A stretch of 34,090 nt of DNA, taken from NCBI GenBank assembly GCA_017539565.1, contig JAFYCS010000054.1, forward strand, positions 1-34,090, in the 5' to 3' direction. The notes beneath the pieces were generated by a model. That model was given only the letters and a program-made list of their open reading frames with translations. It had not been told where the DNA came from and did no database searches. The stretch is from Lachnospiraceae bacterium. GTDB lineage: Bacteria; Bacillota; Clostridia; Lachnospirales; Lachnospiraceae. Each line of letters starts with the position of its first letter. Within the stretch, counting starts at the first letter, position 1. Both the position numbers and the translations under genes were made by a program. This document shows, piece by piece, positions 16,290 through 23,327 of this stretch.

Positions 16290-16613
16290 ATGGACCATAT
16301 GATAATAGCGGTGGACTTTGACGGAACACTCTGTTACAGCAACTGGCCGGATGTCGGCGAGCCCAATACCGCGCTTATAGAATATCTCAAAATATGGAAA
16401 AAGCAGGGGCACAAGCTGATACTCTGGACATGCCGGGCCGGTGATGCCCTGGATCTGGCCATACACTGGTGCCGCCAGCAGGATCTGGAGTTCGATGCCA
16501 TAAACGATAACCTGCCGGAAACCATAGAGAAATACGGTCATAATTCCAGGAAGATCACCTGTGACTACTATATAGATGACCGCGCCTGCCTGCCGGAGAT
16601 GCTCTGCGGATAG
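16290..16613 (+). CDS. Small HAD-like phosphatase, probably SOS-regulated
   Basis: A 107-residue minimal HAD-fold protein. Motif I is AVDFDGTL with Asp9 and Asp11. LILWTCRAG supplies the Thr of motif II, KITCDYYIDDRA the acidic motif IV near the C-terminus, and a motif III lysine may lie between them (for example in ENIEKYGHNSRK-like sequence at 80-88). It is capless and about half the usual HAD length, resembling small HAD proteins of phage and bacteroidal origin. The ATG at 16290 has GGAGG six bases upstream. It stands alone behind a LexA-box promoter. A role in clearing damaged nucleotides or trimming DNA ends is possible, but only inference. Confidence 0.8.
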   Translation: MDHMIIAVDFDGTLCYSNWPDVGEPNTALIEYLKIWKKQGHKLILWTCRAGDALDLAIHWCRQQDLEFDAINDNLPETIEKYGHNSRKITCDYYIDDRACLPEMLCG

Positions 16614-16667
16614 CTTGCCGTGCTGTCATCTTCCGTGCCTTTTCCTGCTTCCTGTCTCTTAATGAAC

Positions 16668-17141
16668 TTACATCTTTCCCCTTAAGAATTCGATAAGCCC
16701 CTCGGGGCAGTCTCTTTTAACGATAAGAAACGCCTGATTTTTACTGATCCACAGATAAAAGTTCTCCTTGCTTTCGGTTATGCGGTAAAACCTGTCATAG
16801 GTCAGAACAGATCTTGATGAATTGCTCTCCAGTTCAACATGGTCGTCATAAAACCTGTATTTTACTATATCACACTGTACTGTCCTGTTGGTCCTGTATC
16901 CTATGATAGCTTTCACCTCGGTGGCTACAGCCGCCAGCACGACACACATTATGCTCAATGCTGCCGCCATCTTTATGACCGTCACAAGTTTATCGTGATA
17001 CAGAAAATACCAGGATATCGATATTATCGTTACCATGGCAGCCATAATCAGCCAGTATCCCTGACTCATTTTCCACAGTCCCTCTCTGCTTAGCTTCCTT
17101 ACTTCTTCCTGATTCCATTGTGATTCAGTTTCGTACGGCAT
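16668..17141 (-). CDS. YcxB-like membrane protein
   Basis: A 157-residue protein with two adjacent membrane spans (about 28-48 and 55-76). A C-terminal cytoplasmic domain has the feel of the YcxB family: FYDDHVELESNSSRSVLTYDR, then FYLWISKNQAFLIVKRD. The ATG follows GAGGAGAGG. It lies 32 bp after the kinase gene on the same strand, so they may be co-transcribed. Function is unknown for the family. Confidence 0.7.
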   Translation of the reverse strand: MPYETESQWNQEEVRKLSREGLWKMSQGYWLIMAAMVTIISISWYFLYHDKLVTVIKMAAALSIMCVVLAAVATEVKAIIGYRTNRTVQCDIVKYRFYDDHVELESNSSRSVLTYDRFYRITESKENFYLWISKNQAFLIVKRDCPEGLIEFLRGKM

Positions 17142-17173
17142 TTTTTTCCTCTCCTCATGTCAGTATTTATCAG

Positions 17174-17791
17174 CTACCTGCCGGTGCCCCTGCCGGTGCC
17201 AGGCACTTTGTACAAGGCATCACACCATTCCCTGACCCTGATCCCCACTTCCTCCGGTGTCAGATCATCGACCATCAACAGGTCTACATTGTCTTTCCCC
17301 AGAAACCACTGCCGTTTTAAAGGCATCATGTGCGTCAGGTGATGTTCAAAAGAATTGCGGCTCCTGGTGGTATCGTTCTGCTTATGGGCCCTTAGCACCT
17401 CATCGGATGCATCCATGAACAATATCCGGTCCGGCATGCAGCTGCGCACTTCATCCAGTTCCTTCTTAAGGGCATTTTCCACTTCCCAGTCTGCTCCTAT
17501 GCTCTTTGGATAATTGATAGTATAAAACTCTATCTCTTCTGCCCCGAAGTCCATTATGCTGCACTTATGTTCCGATGCCTTGGCGTAACGGACCACCTCA
17601 TTCTTCAGCCACAGCTTCTGAATTTCCAGATAATCCTCATACACGTTTTTATTAAGTCCGCGGCGCTTTATCTCAGCCACCACATCTCCGATGTCCTCAT
17701 AGCTGATATTGATATACGGTGCATTCTCCTGAAGATACCTTACCGCAGTAGTCTTTCCTACCGCCATACATCCCTGCAATGACAGTATCAT
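17174..17791 (-). CDS. P-loop kinase-like protein with a repeat-derived C-terminus
   Basis: A 205-residue P-loop protein. LQGCMAVGKTTAVRYL (5-20) gives a Walker A motif of nucleoside or shikimate-kinase type, DRILFMDASDEVL the strand leading to the lid, and RSRNSFEHH a likely lid arginine region. It is probably a cytoplasmic small-molecule or nucleotide kinase. The last ten residues, VPGTGRGTGR, are encoded by a copy of the same repeat word that forms the 67-bp hairpin just upstream of the gene (17814-17880). The original 3' end has therefore been replaced or extended by repeat DNA. The ATG follows GGGAG. The substrate cannot be told. Confidence 0.75.
   Translation of the reverse strand: MILSLQGCMAVGKTTAVRYLQENAPYINISYEDIGDVVAEIKRRGLNKNVYEDYLEIQKLWLKNEVVRYAKASEHKCSIMDFGAEEIEFYTINYPKSIGADWEVENALKKELDEVRSCMPDRILFMDASDEVLRAHKQNDTTRSRNSFEHHLTHMMPLKRQWFLGKDNVDLLMVDDLTPEEVGIRVREWCDALYKVPGTGRGTGR
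17181..17215. repeat. Repeat copy inside the 3' end of the kinase gene
   Basis: Positions 17195-17215 are identical to 17816-17836 and, inverted, to 17858-17878 (a 21-bp word containing GTGCCAGGCAC and TTGTACAA). Just beside it the unit CTGCCGGTGCC is repeated in tandem (17181-17200). The coding strand reads it as the kinase C-terminus. Confidence 0.85.
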
Positions 17792-17813
17792 TTTTTTCTC
17801 CCTTCATTCATTA

Positions 17814-17880
17814 ACGGTGCCAGGCACTTTGTACAAGAGCGCACATTTTGTGCGCTCTTGTACAAAGTGCCTGGCACCGT
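17814..17880. repeat. 67-bp perfect palindromic repeat (REP-like hairpin)
   Basis: Arms 17814-17845 and 17849-17880 are perfectly complementary over 32 bp with a 3-nt loop. Each arm contains the nested palindromes GTGCCAGGCAC and TTGTACAA, then GAGCGCACA. It lies between the SMI1/KNR4 and kinase genes. No T tract follows on either strand, so it is not a normal terminator. Similar GGTGCCAGGCAC words are, as I recall, dispersed in clostridial genomes, fitting a REP-type or small mobile hairpin element. A third copy of the word sits 600 bp away in the kinase gene. Confidence 0.9.
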
Positions 17881-17888
17881 ATCAGCGA

Positions 17889-18626
17889 TCACACTCTCCT
17901 TAAGTACCCCTTGATCACGGGGTCATCATTGCAGATATAACCGTCAAATTCAAACCCGATCAGCCACTTTAGCAGGGTAGTAACATCGCGGAAATTGTTG
18001 AACTCCCCCTCATTAAAGCGAAGCAGATAACCGGTCTGTTTTTCCAGCAAAAGAGAACTTCCGTCACTCATGACAGTGCCCATCATAATAAAATCGTTCT
18101 GGTCGCCCTCCTGTCTGAAGTGATCGTAGCCGCGTCTGTAAAGTCCCTCTATTATATGCAGGCTGTCAAATGAGATCGTCATTCCGCAAAGATCCATGCC
18201 GTTAGCAAAGCTGTAAAGCGCACGCACCTCATCGGGAAGGCGTACCCCCAGCCTCTGTTCAAACAGGCTGATGGTGATCTCGCTGGCCGGATCATAAAGA
18301 TCCATCTGTACCACATCGGGATACTTTTCGCACATATATTTAAGGATGCGGATCTCCTCCGCAAAGGGCAGGCTGTCCGGTATCACTAATGTTGCCAGAT
18401 CCTGCGCGGTCTGCGGTATGAGCATCTCTTCAGTCTGGCTGTCCACCGAAGGTGTCTGCACCGTTTGCTGCCGGGGCTGTACAGCTGTCTGAGGCGGAGT
18501 CTGCTGCATCATCCTGTTTCCCAGCTCCTTCCAGGCTTCCTCCCTGTTCTTTCTGTTTTTCCTTTTAAGCTTGATGGTTAATACTCCGATCGCTATCACA
18601 GCGATAACAAATAATAAAAACGGCAT
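17889..18626 (-). CDS. Membrane-anchored SMI1/KNR4 (SUKH) family protein
   Basis: A 245-residue protein with a single N-terminal span (about 2-19), a basic stretch, a Gln/Thr/Pro-rich linker (40-70) and a C-terminal SMI1/KNR4 domain from about 110. The landmark is FEQRLGVRLPDEVRALYSFANGMDL, followed by a strand-rich region that ends FDGYICNDDPVIKGYLRRV. SUKH domains often act as immunity proteins to polymorphic toxins, but no toxin gene is present here and many housekeeping members exist. The ATG has AAAGGAA upstream. It starts 37 bp after the hydrogenase-EAL gene on the same strand and may be co-transcribed with it. Confidence 0.8.
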   Translation of the reverse strand: MPFLLFVIAVIAIGVLTIKLKRKNRKNREEAWKELGNRMMQQTPPQTAVQPRQQTVQTPSVDSQTEEMLIPQTAQDLATLVIPDSLPFAEEIRILKYMCEKYPDVVQMDLYDPASEITISLFEQRLGVRLPDEVRALYSFANGMDLCGMTISFDSLHIIEGLYRRGYDHFRQEGDQNDFIMMGTVMSDGSSLLLEKQTGYLLRFNEGEFNNFRDVTTLLKWLIGFEFDGYICNDDPVIKGYLRRV

Positions 18627-18663
18627 ATAAGTTCCTTTCAGTAAGATATTCTGTGTATTGTAT

Positions 18664-21255
18664 TTAATCTAATCCGGGTACGAAGCGGATAGCCTCATCA
18701 GCGGTAAGGGGCTTGCTGAAATAGTAGCCCTGTATGGTGTCAGCCCCCAGTTCCTTTAAACGGTAATACTGCCACTTCTCTTCCACACCCTCAATGGTCA
18801 TCTCCTTGTTCAGGTCATGGATGAGGCGTATCACATCGTCGATAAAGGCATCCTTACCATCCACCAGGTAATTATCCACCAACGATTTATCCAGTTTTAT
18901 CACATCCACCGGTATATAAGTCAGGTATCCAAGTGACGAGTACCCCGTACCGAAATCATCCATCAGCATCCGTATACCCATCTCCTTAAAGCGCTTAAAC
19001 AGCTCATCTGCGCGTGCAGACTTATCCAGGAAGATACTCTCCGTTATCTCTATCTCCACATACTGTACCGGCACATCGTACTTCTTAAGCAGTTCCTCCA
19101 AAAAGTCCACATAGCCCGCATCGCTTATCTGGTTACTGGAGAAGTTGACCGATACCGGATGCAGTGTATGCCCCTGATCACGCCACTCTGCCAGCTGGCG
19201 TACCACAAGCTCGGTGGTGATACGTCCTATCCTCCATATCCAGCCGCACTTCTCCGCAACAGGAATGAACTGTCCTGGGCCGATCCCTTTCTCCTTCATA
19301 CGTATCAGTGCCTCAAAACCGCATACCCTGAGCTTCTGCACGTCCACCTTGGGCTGATAGACCATATAGAAGCCGTCACTGTCAAATGCCTCACGTATCG
19401 CTTCACGTATATGCTTTTCCTCACGTGCCTTCTCCTGCAGCTCATCGCTGTAGAAAAATACACGGTTACGGCCCAGGCTCTTGGCTACGAACATGGCTTC
19501 TTCCGCATTATTTATATGATCGTCCACGCCCAGCACTCCGTCGGCATTGGACACACCTATGCTGGCTGTCAGTTTAAGTTCCACACTGCCTGAGTGGAAA
19601 GGCTCGTTAAATACACTGCGTATCTTTTTAAGTGCAGGATGTTCTTCCGTCAGCGGCTCGTTCAGCATGATCAAAAACTGATCCCCGCTGTATCGTGCCA
19701 GAAGCCAGCGGTTCTCAAGGGTCAATACCTTAAGCCCCATGGCCACTCTCTTTAAGACCTCATCCGCCAGCTCATGGCCGTAGGTCGCATTGATGCCTTT
19801 AAATCCCTCTATGTCCGCCATGACATAAGACGCACTGCTCCATTTTCCTTCCGCCTGCGTTAAGAATTCCAGCGCATAACGGCGGTTGAAGATATCCAGA
19901 AGCTCATCATGCTGCGCCTTATATACCAGGTTCTGATGCTCGTTCTCCACCGCGTTCCTTAAGTAATGTACGCAGTTTTCCCGGTGGTTGAAACCGTTAT
20001 ATATAGCCGTAGCCATATCCATACAGCTGCTGTATCCGCAGGAACTGCAGTTGATGCGGCGGGATTCCATGCTTTCCTTTCCCATTGAACGGAAAATATG
20101 TTCCAGCTCGTTTATATCGGGTATCTTTACTACGCATTCCGACGAAAGATCACGGTAATGGCGCAGGTAATCCTTAAGATCCAGCGATGCAAACTGCTTA
20201 TTCAACGCTTCCAGTCTCTGTGCCGGCTGCAGGGCCCTTGATACTGCCGAATCACCGCTGTCTTTCTTTACACTCTCACGTATATTCAGCAGATTAAAGA
20301 GTGCCTTATCCGTAGATGATATCTCCGGATCCGTAGCAGTCCCGCAAAGGCAGCCGTTCTTGCAGTTGAGCGCATCTATAAAGAGGAAAGGTATGTCTTT
20401 ATCCGCAATGTTCTTCGCATGAGTCTTGAGATACTCATACATGTGGCGCTCACCCTCAAGCTGCCGTATGAATGCTCCTTCTCCCAGAAACCACTTTACA
20501 TGTTCTCTCAGCCCGCCGGGCATGGGATAGATAGACCCCAGACCGTATTCAACTTCATCCGAAACAGGCTCACCGTAGATGCCGCGCTCCTTCACCGCTG
20601 CCATCAGATGACGGAAGGTAACATTATACTCTACCAGCCCCTCATTATCCGGATCATCTATCTCCAGCTTCTTTGCAATGCATGGACTGATAAATGCAAA
20701 ACTGTCAGTTATCCCCAGCTCCTTCCGGGCATAAATGGCAGCGCACATCAGCGGGCTCTGCACAGGGAAAAGCCTGGGCAGCAGCTCCGGTATATACTTT
20801 TCGATATATGTTACCACGGCCGGACAGGGCCGCGAAATGCCTCCCGTAAAGCCGTATTCGTTGATATATTTGATATAACCCCAGGTGGTTATATCCGCCC
20901 CGAATGCCACGCTGATGATACGTTTTATTCCCAGCGCCTTAAGCCCTCCCAGCACACGTTCGTATTCATCGGGATAATTGGCACGGAAAGCCGGTGCTAT
21001 AAGAAGTGATATCTCTTTGCCTGCTTCCAGGTCCCTTAAGAACGCATCCGTATCATCGTTATATTCACGCGCATCATGCTGGCATACATCAAGGCAGGCT
21101 CCGCATCCCACGCAGCGTGCGGGATCCACATTTATATGCGAATGTCCGGATGCATCGGCAACCGTGGAGATGCATGCGCCCATGGCACTGCACACATTGA
21201 TGCACTTATTACATCCTACACAGTTTTCATTCGTATATACGAGTTCTTTTGCCAT
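18664..21255 (-). CDS. Hydrogenase-like Fe-S sensor fused to degenerate GGDEF and intact EAL domains
   Basis: An 863-residue cytoplasmic fusion. Residues 5-62 hold two 4Fe-4S ferredoxin sites (Cys12/15/18/22 and Cys48/51/54/58). Residues 75-310 are an [FeFe]-hydrogenase catalytic-type domain whose four H-cluster cysteines are all present: Cys144 (RPCPAV), Cys192 (SPCIAKKLE), Cys298 and Cys302 (NCKNGC). The proton-relay Cys that normally precedes the first is Pro143, as expected for a sensor rather than a turnover enzyme. Cys403/406/411/428 (Cx2Cx4Cx16C) form a further Fe-S domain. GGDEF (about 447-605) is degenerate, SGDQF at 523-527. EAL (about 615-860) keeps Glu648, Asn704, Glu736, Asp766-Asp767, Lys787, Glu822 and Gln842. 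The start at 21255 has GCAGGG upstream; an ATG at 21270 has no ribosome site. Likely a redox or H2-regulated c-di-GMP phosphodiesterase. Confidence 0.9.
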   Translation of the reverse strand: MAKELVYTNENCVGCNKCINVCSAMGACISTVADASGHSHINVDPARCVGCGACLDVCQHDAREYNDDTDAFLRDLEAGKEISLLIAPAFRANYPDEYERVLGGLKALGIKRIISVAFGADITTWGYIKYINEYGFTGGISRPCPAVVTYIEKYIPELLPRLFPVQSPLMCAAIYARKELGITDSFAFISPCIAKKLEIDDPDNEGLVEYNVTFRHLMAAVKERGIYGEPVSDEVEYGLGSIYPMPGGLREHVKWFLGEGAFIRQLEGERHMYEYLKTHAKNIADKDIPFLFIDALNCKNGCLCGTATDPEISSTDKALFNLLNIRESVKKDSGDSAVSRALQPAQRLEALNKQFASLDLKDYLRHYRDLSSECVVKIPDINELEHIFRSMGKESMESRRINCSSCGYSSCMDMATAIYNGFNHRENCVHYLRNAVENEHQNLVYKAQHDELLDIFNRRYALEFLTQAEGKWSSASYVMADIEGFKGINATYGHELADEVLKRVAMGLKVLTLENRWLLARYSGDQFLIMLNEPLTEEHPALKKIRSVFNEPFHSGSVELKLTASIGVSNADGVLGVDDHINNAEEAMFVAKSLGRNRVFFYSDELQEKAREEKHIREAIREAFDSDGFYMVYQPKVDVQKLRVCGFEALIRMKEKGIGPGQFIPVAEKCGWIWRIGRITTELVVRQLAEWRDQGHTLHPVSVNFSSNQISDAGYVDFLEELLKKYDVPVQYVEIEITESIFLDKSARADELFKRFKEMGIRMLMDDFGTGYSSLGYLTYIPVDVIKLDKSLVDNYLVDGKDAFIDDVIRLIHDLNKEMTIEGVEEKWQYYRLKELGADTIQGYYFSKPLTADEAIRFVPGLD

Positions 21256-21291
21256 ATAAAACCCTGCCATATTTATTATGGTATTTTATTG

Positions 21292-21297
21292 ATTATA
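21292..21297 (-). promoter_or_regulatory. -10 element of the hydrogenase-EAL gene
   Basis: A perfect TATAAT on the minus strand lies about 37 bp before the chosen ATG at 21255. The -35 region (TTTTAT, 17 bp upstream) is weak, so an activator may be needed. Confidence 0.5.
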
Positions 21298-21329
21298 TCA
21301 TGCACGCGCTGAAAATAAAATGCTCATAT

Positions 21330-23327
21330 TTATACTTTTATCTTATATGCCCGGGTAAACTCACTAAACCTGATCTTCTCATTCCAGGATGCAAAAGGTC
21401 CGGGCAGCGACTCACCGCTCCTCGGATTTCCGTCCATACAGCAGTTGACTGATTCCGGCGCACTCACTTTATTTATCTCTCCCGGATCTCGTTTTAACTT
21501 AAACTTCTTATCGGGCCCCGGGGCGTTCACGGGCTCATCCCCACGTATCTTCAGATCAAGGGTCCCCTCCTCCGGATCCAGTTCAAACCCGAACCATGCA
21601 TAATCCCCCATCTTATCCATGCCGTAGAATTCCTGCCAGGTTTTAAGGTCCAGGCACACCTCCGGCGCAGGATACATGATGCGCAGATATCCGCCTTTTA
21701 AACACAGATAGAGATTTCCTTCCGACTCATTATCCGGGGTCGGAAATACGATTGCAGCCTCACCGCAGTCATAGAATATGTTGTTCATTATCTTTGCCTT
21801 ACGTGAAGTACCGCCGCGCTCCATGCCTCCCATCCTGAAGCCCACGGGCTTTGCATAATACCCGCTGTGACGGCACTTCCCTATCAGGTTATGCGCTATG
21901 ATCAGGCGGTCCGTACCCTCGCAGTATATGCCGTAGCCGTTGACCGCTTCATTCTCAGCAAGCTTATACCAGCCGCTGGATCCGGGTTCTGCCGGAACAG
22001 CTTTCGGATCGAACCTTCCCTCCACATTCCAGATGACATTATTGTCTATAAGGTTAACCCCGTCCTTTGTACACTCGATGAATATGGCTTCCCTCTGCTC
22101 TATGCCGTTTAAGAATATGTTTGATGTGATGCGTGTATTTTCGTTACCGCAATCCAGCCACAGATGATCTGCCCGGAAGGTATCCCTGAAGACGTTCCTG
22201 CGGATCAGTCCGTTCACACTGTTGTGCAGCTTGATGCCACCCGCTTCCCATGAGAGCTCCATCTTCTGCCAGCCCGTGCCCTCTATCAGATTATCCTCTA
22301 TGAGCATGTTCTCTGCAAAGAGCCCTGCTATGCCGCACACACCGGAGTTATTAATCTCACATCCGCGTATGACCGAGTGTCCGATTATCTGGCCCTCTAT
22401 CCTGTCATGATGCCAGCACTCATTCCCTATATCGATTCCTACGGTATTTGAGTAGTTCACCGTGCAGTCTTCGATGATCCAGTGATGGCCCCGGAAGGCC
22501 GATATCGCCCCTCTCTGGGGAACAGGGCCTCCGTTAGCCGCATGCTCGCAGGTGATCCCTTTTATCTTTATGTATGAAATGAAGGGTTCCCTGGGCGCGA
22601 TACACTGCTCCCTTACGGATATCTCTATCAGATGATCCTTCGGGTCCTCATCTCCCTTTAATCTGAAGTGTATGGTCTGGCCGTTCGCCTCAACCCAGTA
22701 TGTGTTTTCTTCCTCTCCCAGCATATGATAGAGTGCCACCTGCTTTAAGGGAATGCCATCGCAGTATACACAGCCCCGTCGGTTTAAATAGGTCGTCATA
22801 TCAGTCTTTGCATATTCTATAAAGAGACGGTCATGTATGATGTTTACCGCACAGAAAGGATTGTAACCGCGGAACATATCCGGATCCAGCTCATGCTTCC
22901 ATATCCGTCTGGTATCCTCCGCTGCCTCCGCAGACCTTGTACCGGAAGAAAACTCCGCTACCATCTCAAGCTTCCAGCCGCTGCTTCTTTTGAAATTCTT
23001 TACTTCCTCGGAAGCCCTTATTATAACTTCCGCTCCGGGATATGCCGCATAGGTTATCATATGCCCGCTGTCGGTGCCGCCCATAAGAGGAGTCAGGCAC
23101 TCCCTGTAGATACCGCTTTTTATATAGACTATAGTGCCGGGACGTGCTTCCTGCGCCGCGCGCTTTAAACTCTTAAAGGGCGCTTCTTCGCTTCCGTCAT
23201 TTGAATCGGACGCAGCCGGATCGCTGATATCAACATATAACGTCCGGTCATGTTCAGCCTGCTTTTCCCAGAAATCAAAACATGTGCCGTCAGGCAGTAT
23301 ATCCGTCAGCTCAGTTTCATATCTCAT
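21330..23327 (-). CDS. Right-handed beta-helix carbohydrate-active protein (GH141-like?)
   Basis: A 665-residue protein. Residues 28-80 show the entry of a right-handed parallel beta-helix: NDGSEEAPFKSLKRAAQEA, then GTIVYIKSGIYRE, as in DUF1565/pectate-lyase-like folds. Repeated helix rungs follow (WIIEDCTVNYSNTVGID, VIRGCEINNSGVCGI, MLIEDNLIEGTGW, GLIRRNVFRD, RITSNIFLNG). The layout resembles GH141 enzymes, which act on pectin fucosides or xylan, but the assignment is tentative. There is no signal peptide, so it should act in the cytoplasm on imported oligosaccharides. Its ATG overlaps the GH3 stop codon (ATGA, 23324-23327), so the two enzymes are co-translated and probably work on the same glycan. 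Confidence 0.75.
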   Translation of the reverse strand: MRYETELTDILPDGTCFDFWEKQAEHDRTLYVDISDPAASDSNDGSEEAPFKSLKRAAQEARPGTIVYIKSGIYRECLTPLMGGTDSGHMITYAAYPGAEVIIRASEEVKNFKRSSGWKLEMVAEFSSGTRSAEAAEDTRRIWKHELDPDMFRGYNPFCAVNIIHDRLFIEYAKTDMTTYLNRRGCVYCDGIPLKQVALYHMLGEEENTYWVEANGQTIHFRLKGDEDPKDHLIEISVREQCIAPREPFISYIKIKGITCEHAANGGPVPQRGAISAFRGHHWIIEDCTVNYSNTVGIDIGNECWHHDRIEGQIIGHSVIRGCEINNSGVCGIAGLFAENMLIEDNLIEGTGWQKMELSWEAGGIKLHNSVNGLIRRNVFRDTFRADHLWLDCGNENTRITSNIFLNGIEQREAIFIECTKDGVNLIDNNVIWNVEGRFDPKAVPAEPGSSGWYKLAENEAVNGYGIYCEGTDRLIIAHNLIGKCRHSGYYAKPVGFRMGGMERGGTSRKAKIMNNIFYDCGEAAIVFPTPDNESEGNLYLCLKGGYLRIMYPAPEVCLDLKTWQEFYGMDKMGDYAWFGFELDPEEGTLDLKIRGDEPVNAPGPDKKFKLKRDPGEINKVSAPESVNCCMDGNPRSGESLPGPFASWNEKIRFSEFTRAYKIKV

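Noticed and set aside
17814-17880. Treating the 67-bp hairpin as an ordinary terminator or as a CRISPR fragment
   Set aside because: No T tract follows on either strand, and there is only one inverted unit with no spacer-repeat array.
17889-18626. SMI1/KNR4 protein as part of a toxin-immunity locus
   Set aside because: No toxin, secretion-marker or other immunity gene is adjacent, and the protein carries its own membrane anchor.
20419-21009. 196-codon open frame antisense to the hydrogenase-like gene
   Set aside because: It is the complement of strongly conserved Fe-S and hydrogenase motifs and has no recognisable domain or ribosome site.
18664-21255. Energy-conserving hydrogenase or active diguanylate cyclase
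   Set aside because: The proton-relay cysteine is Pro143 and the cyclase loop is SGDQF, so neither H2 turnover nor c-di-GMP synthesis is expected.
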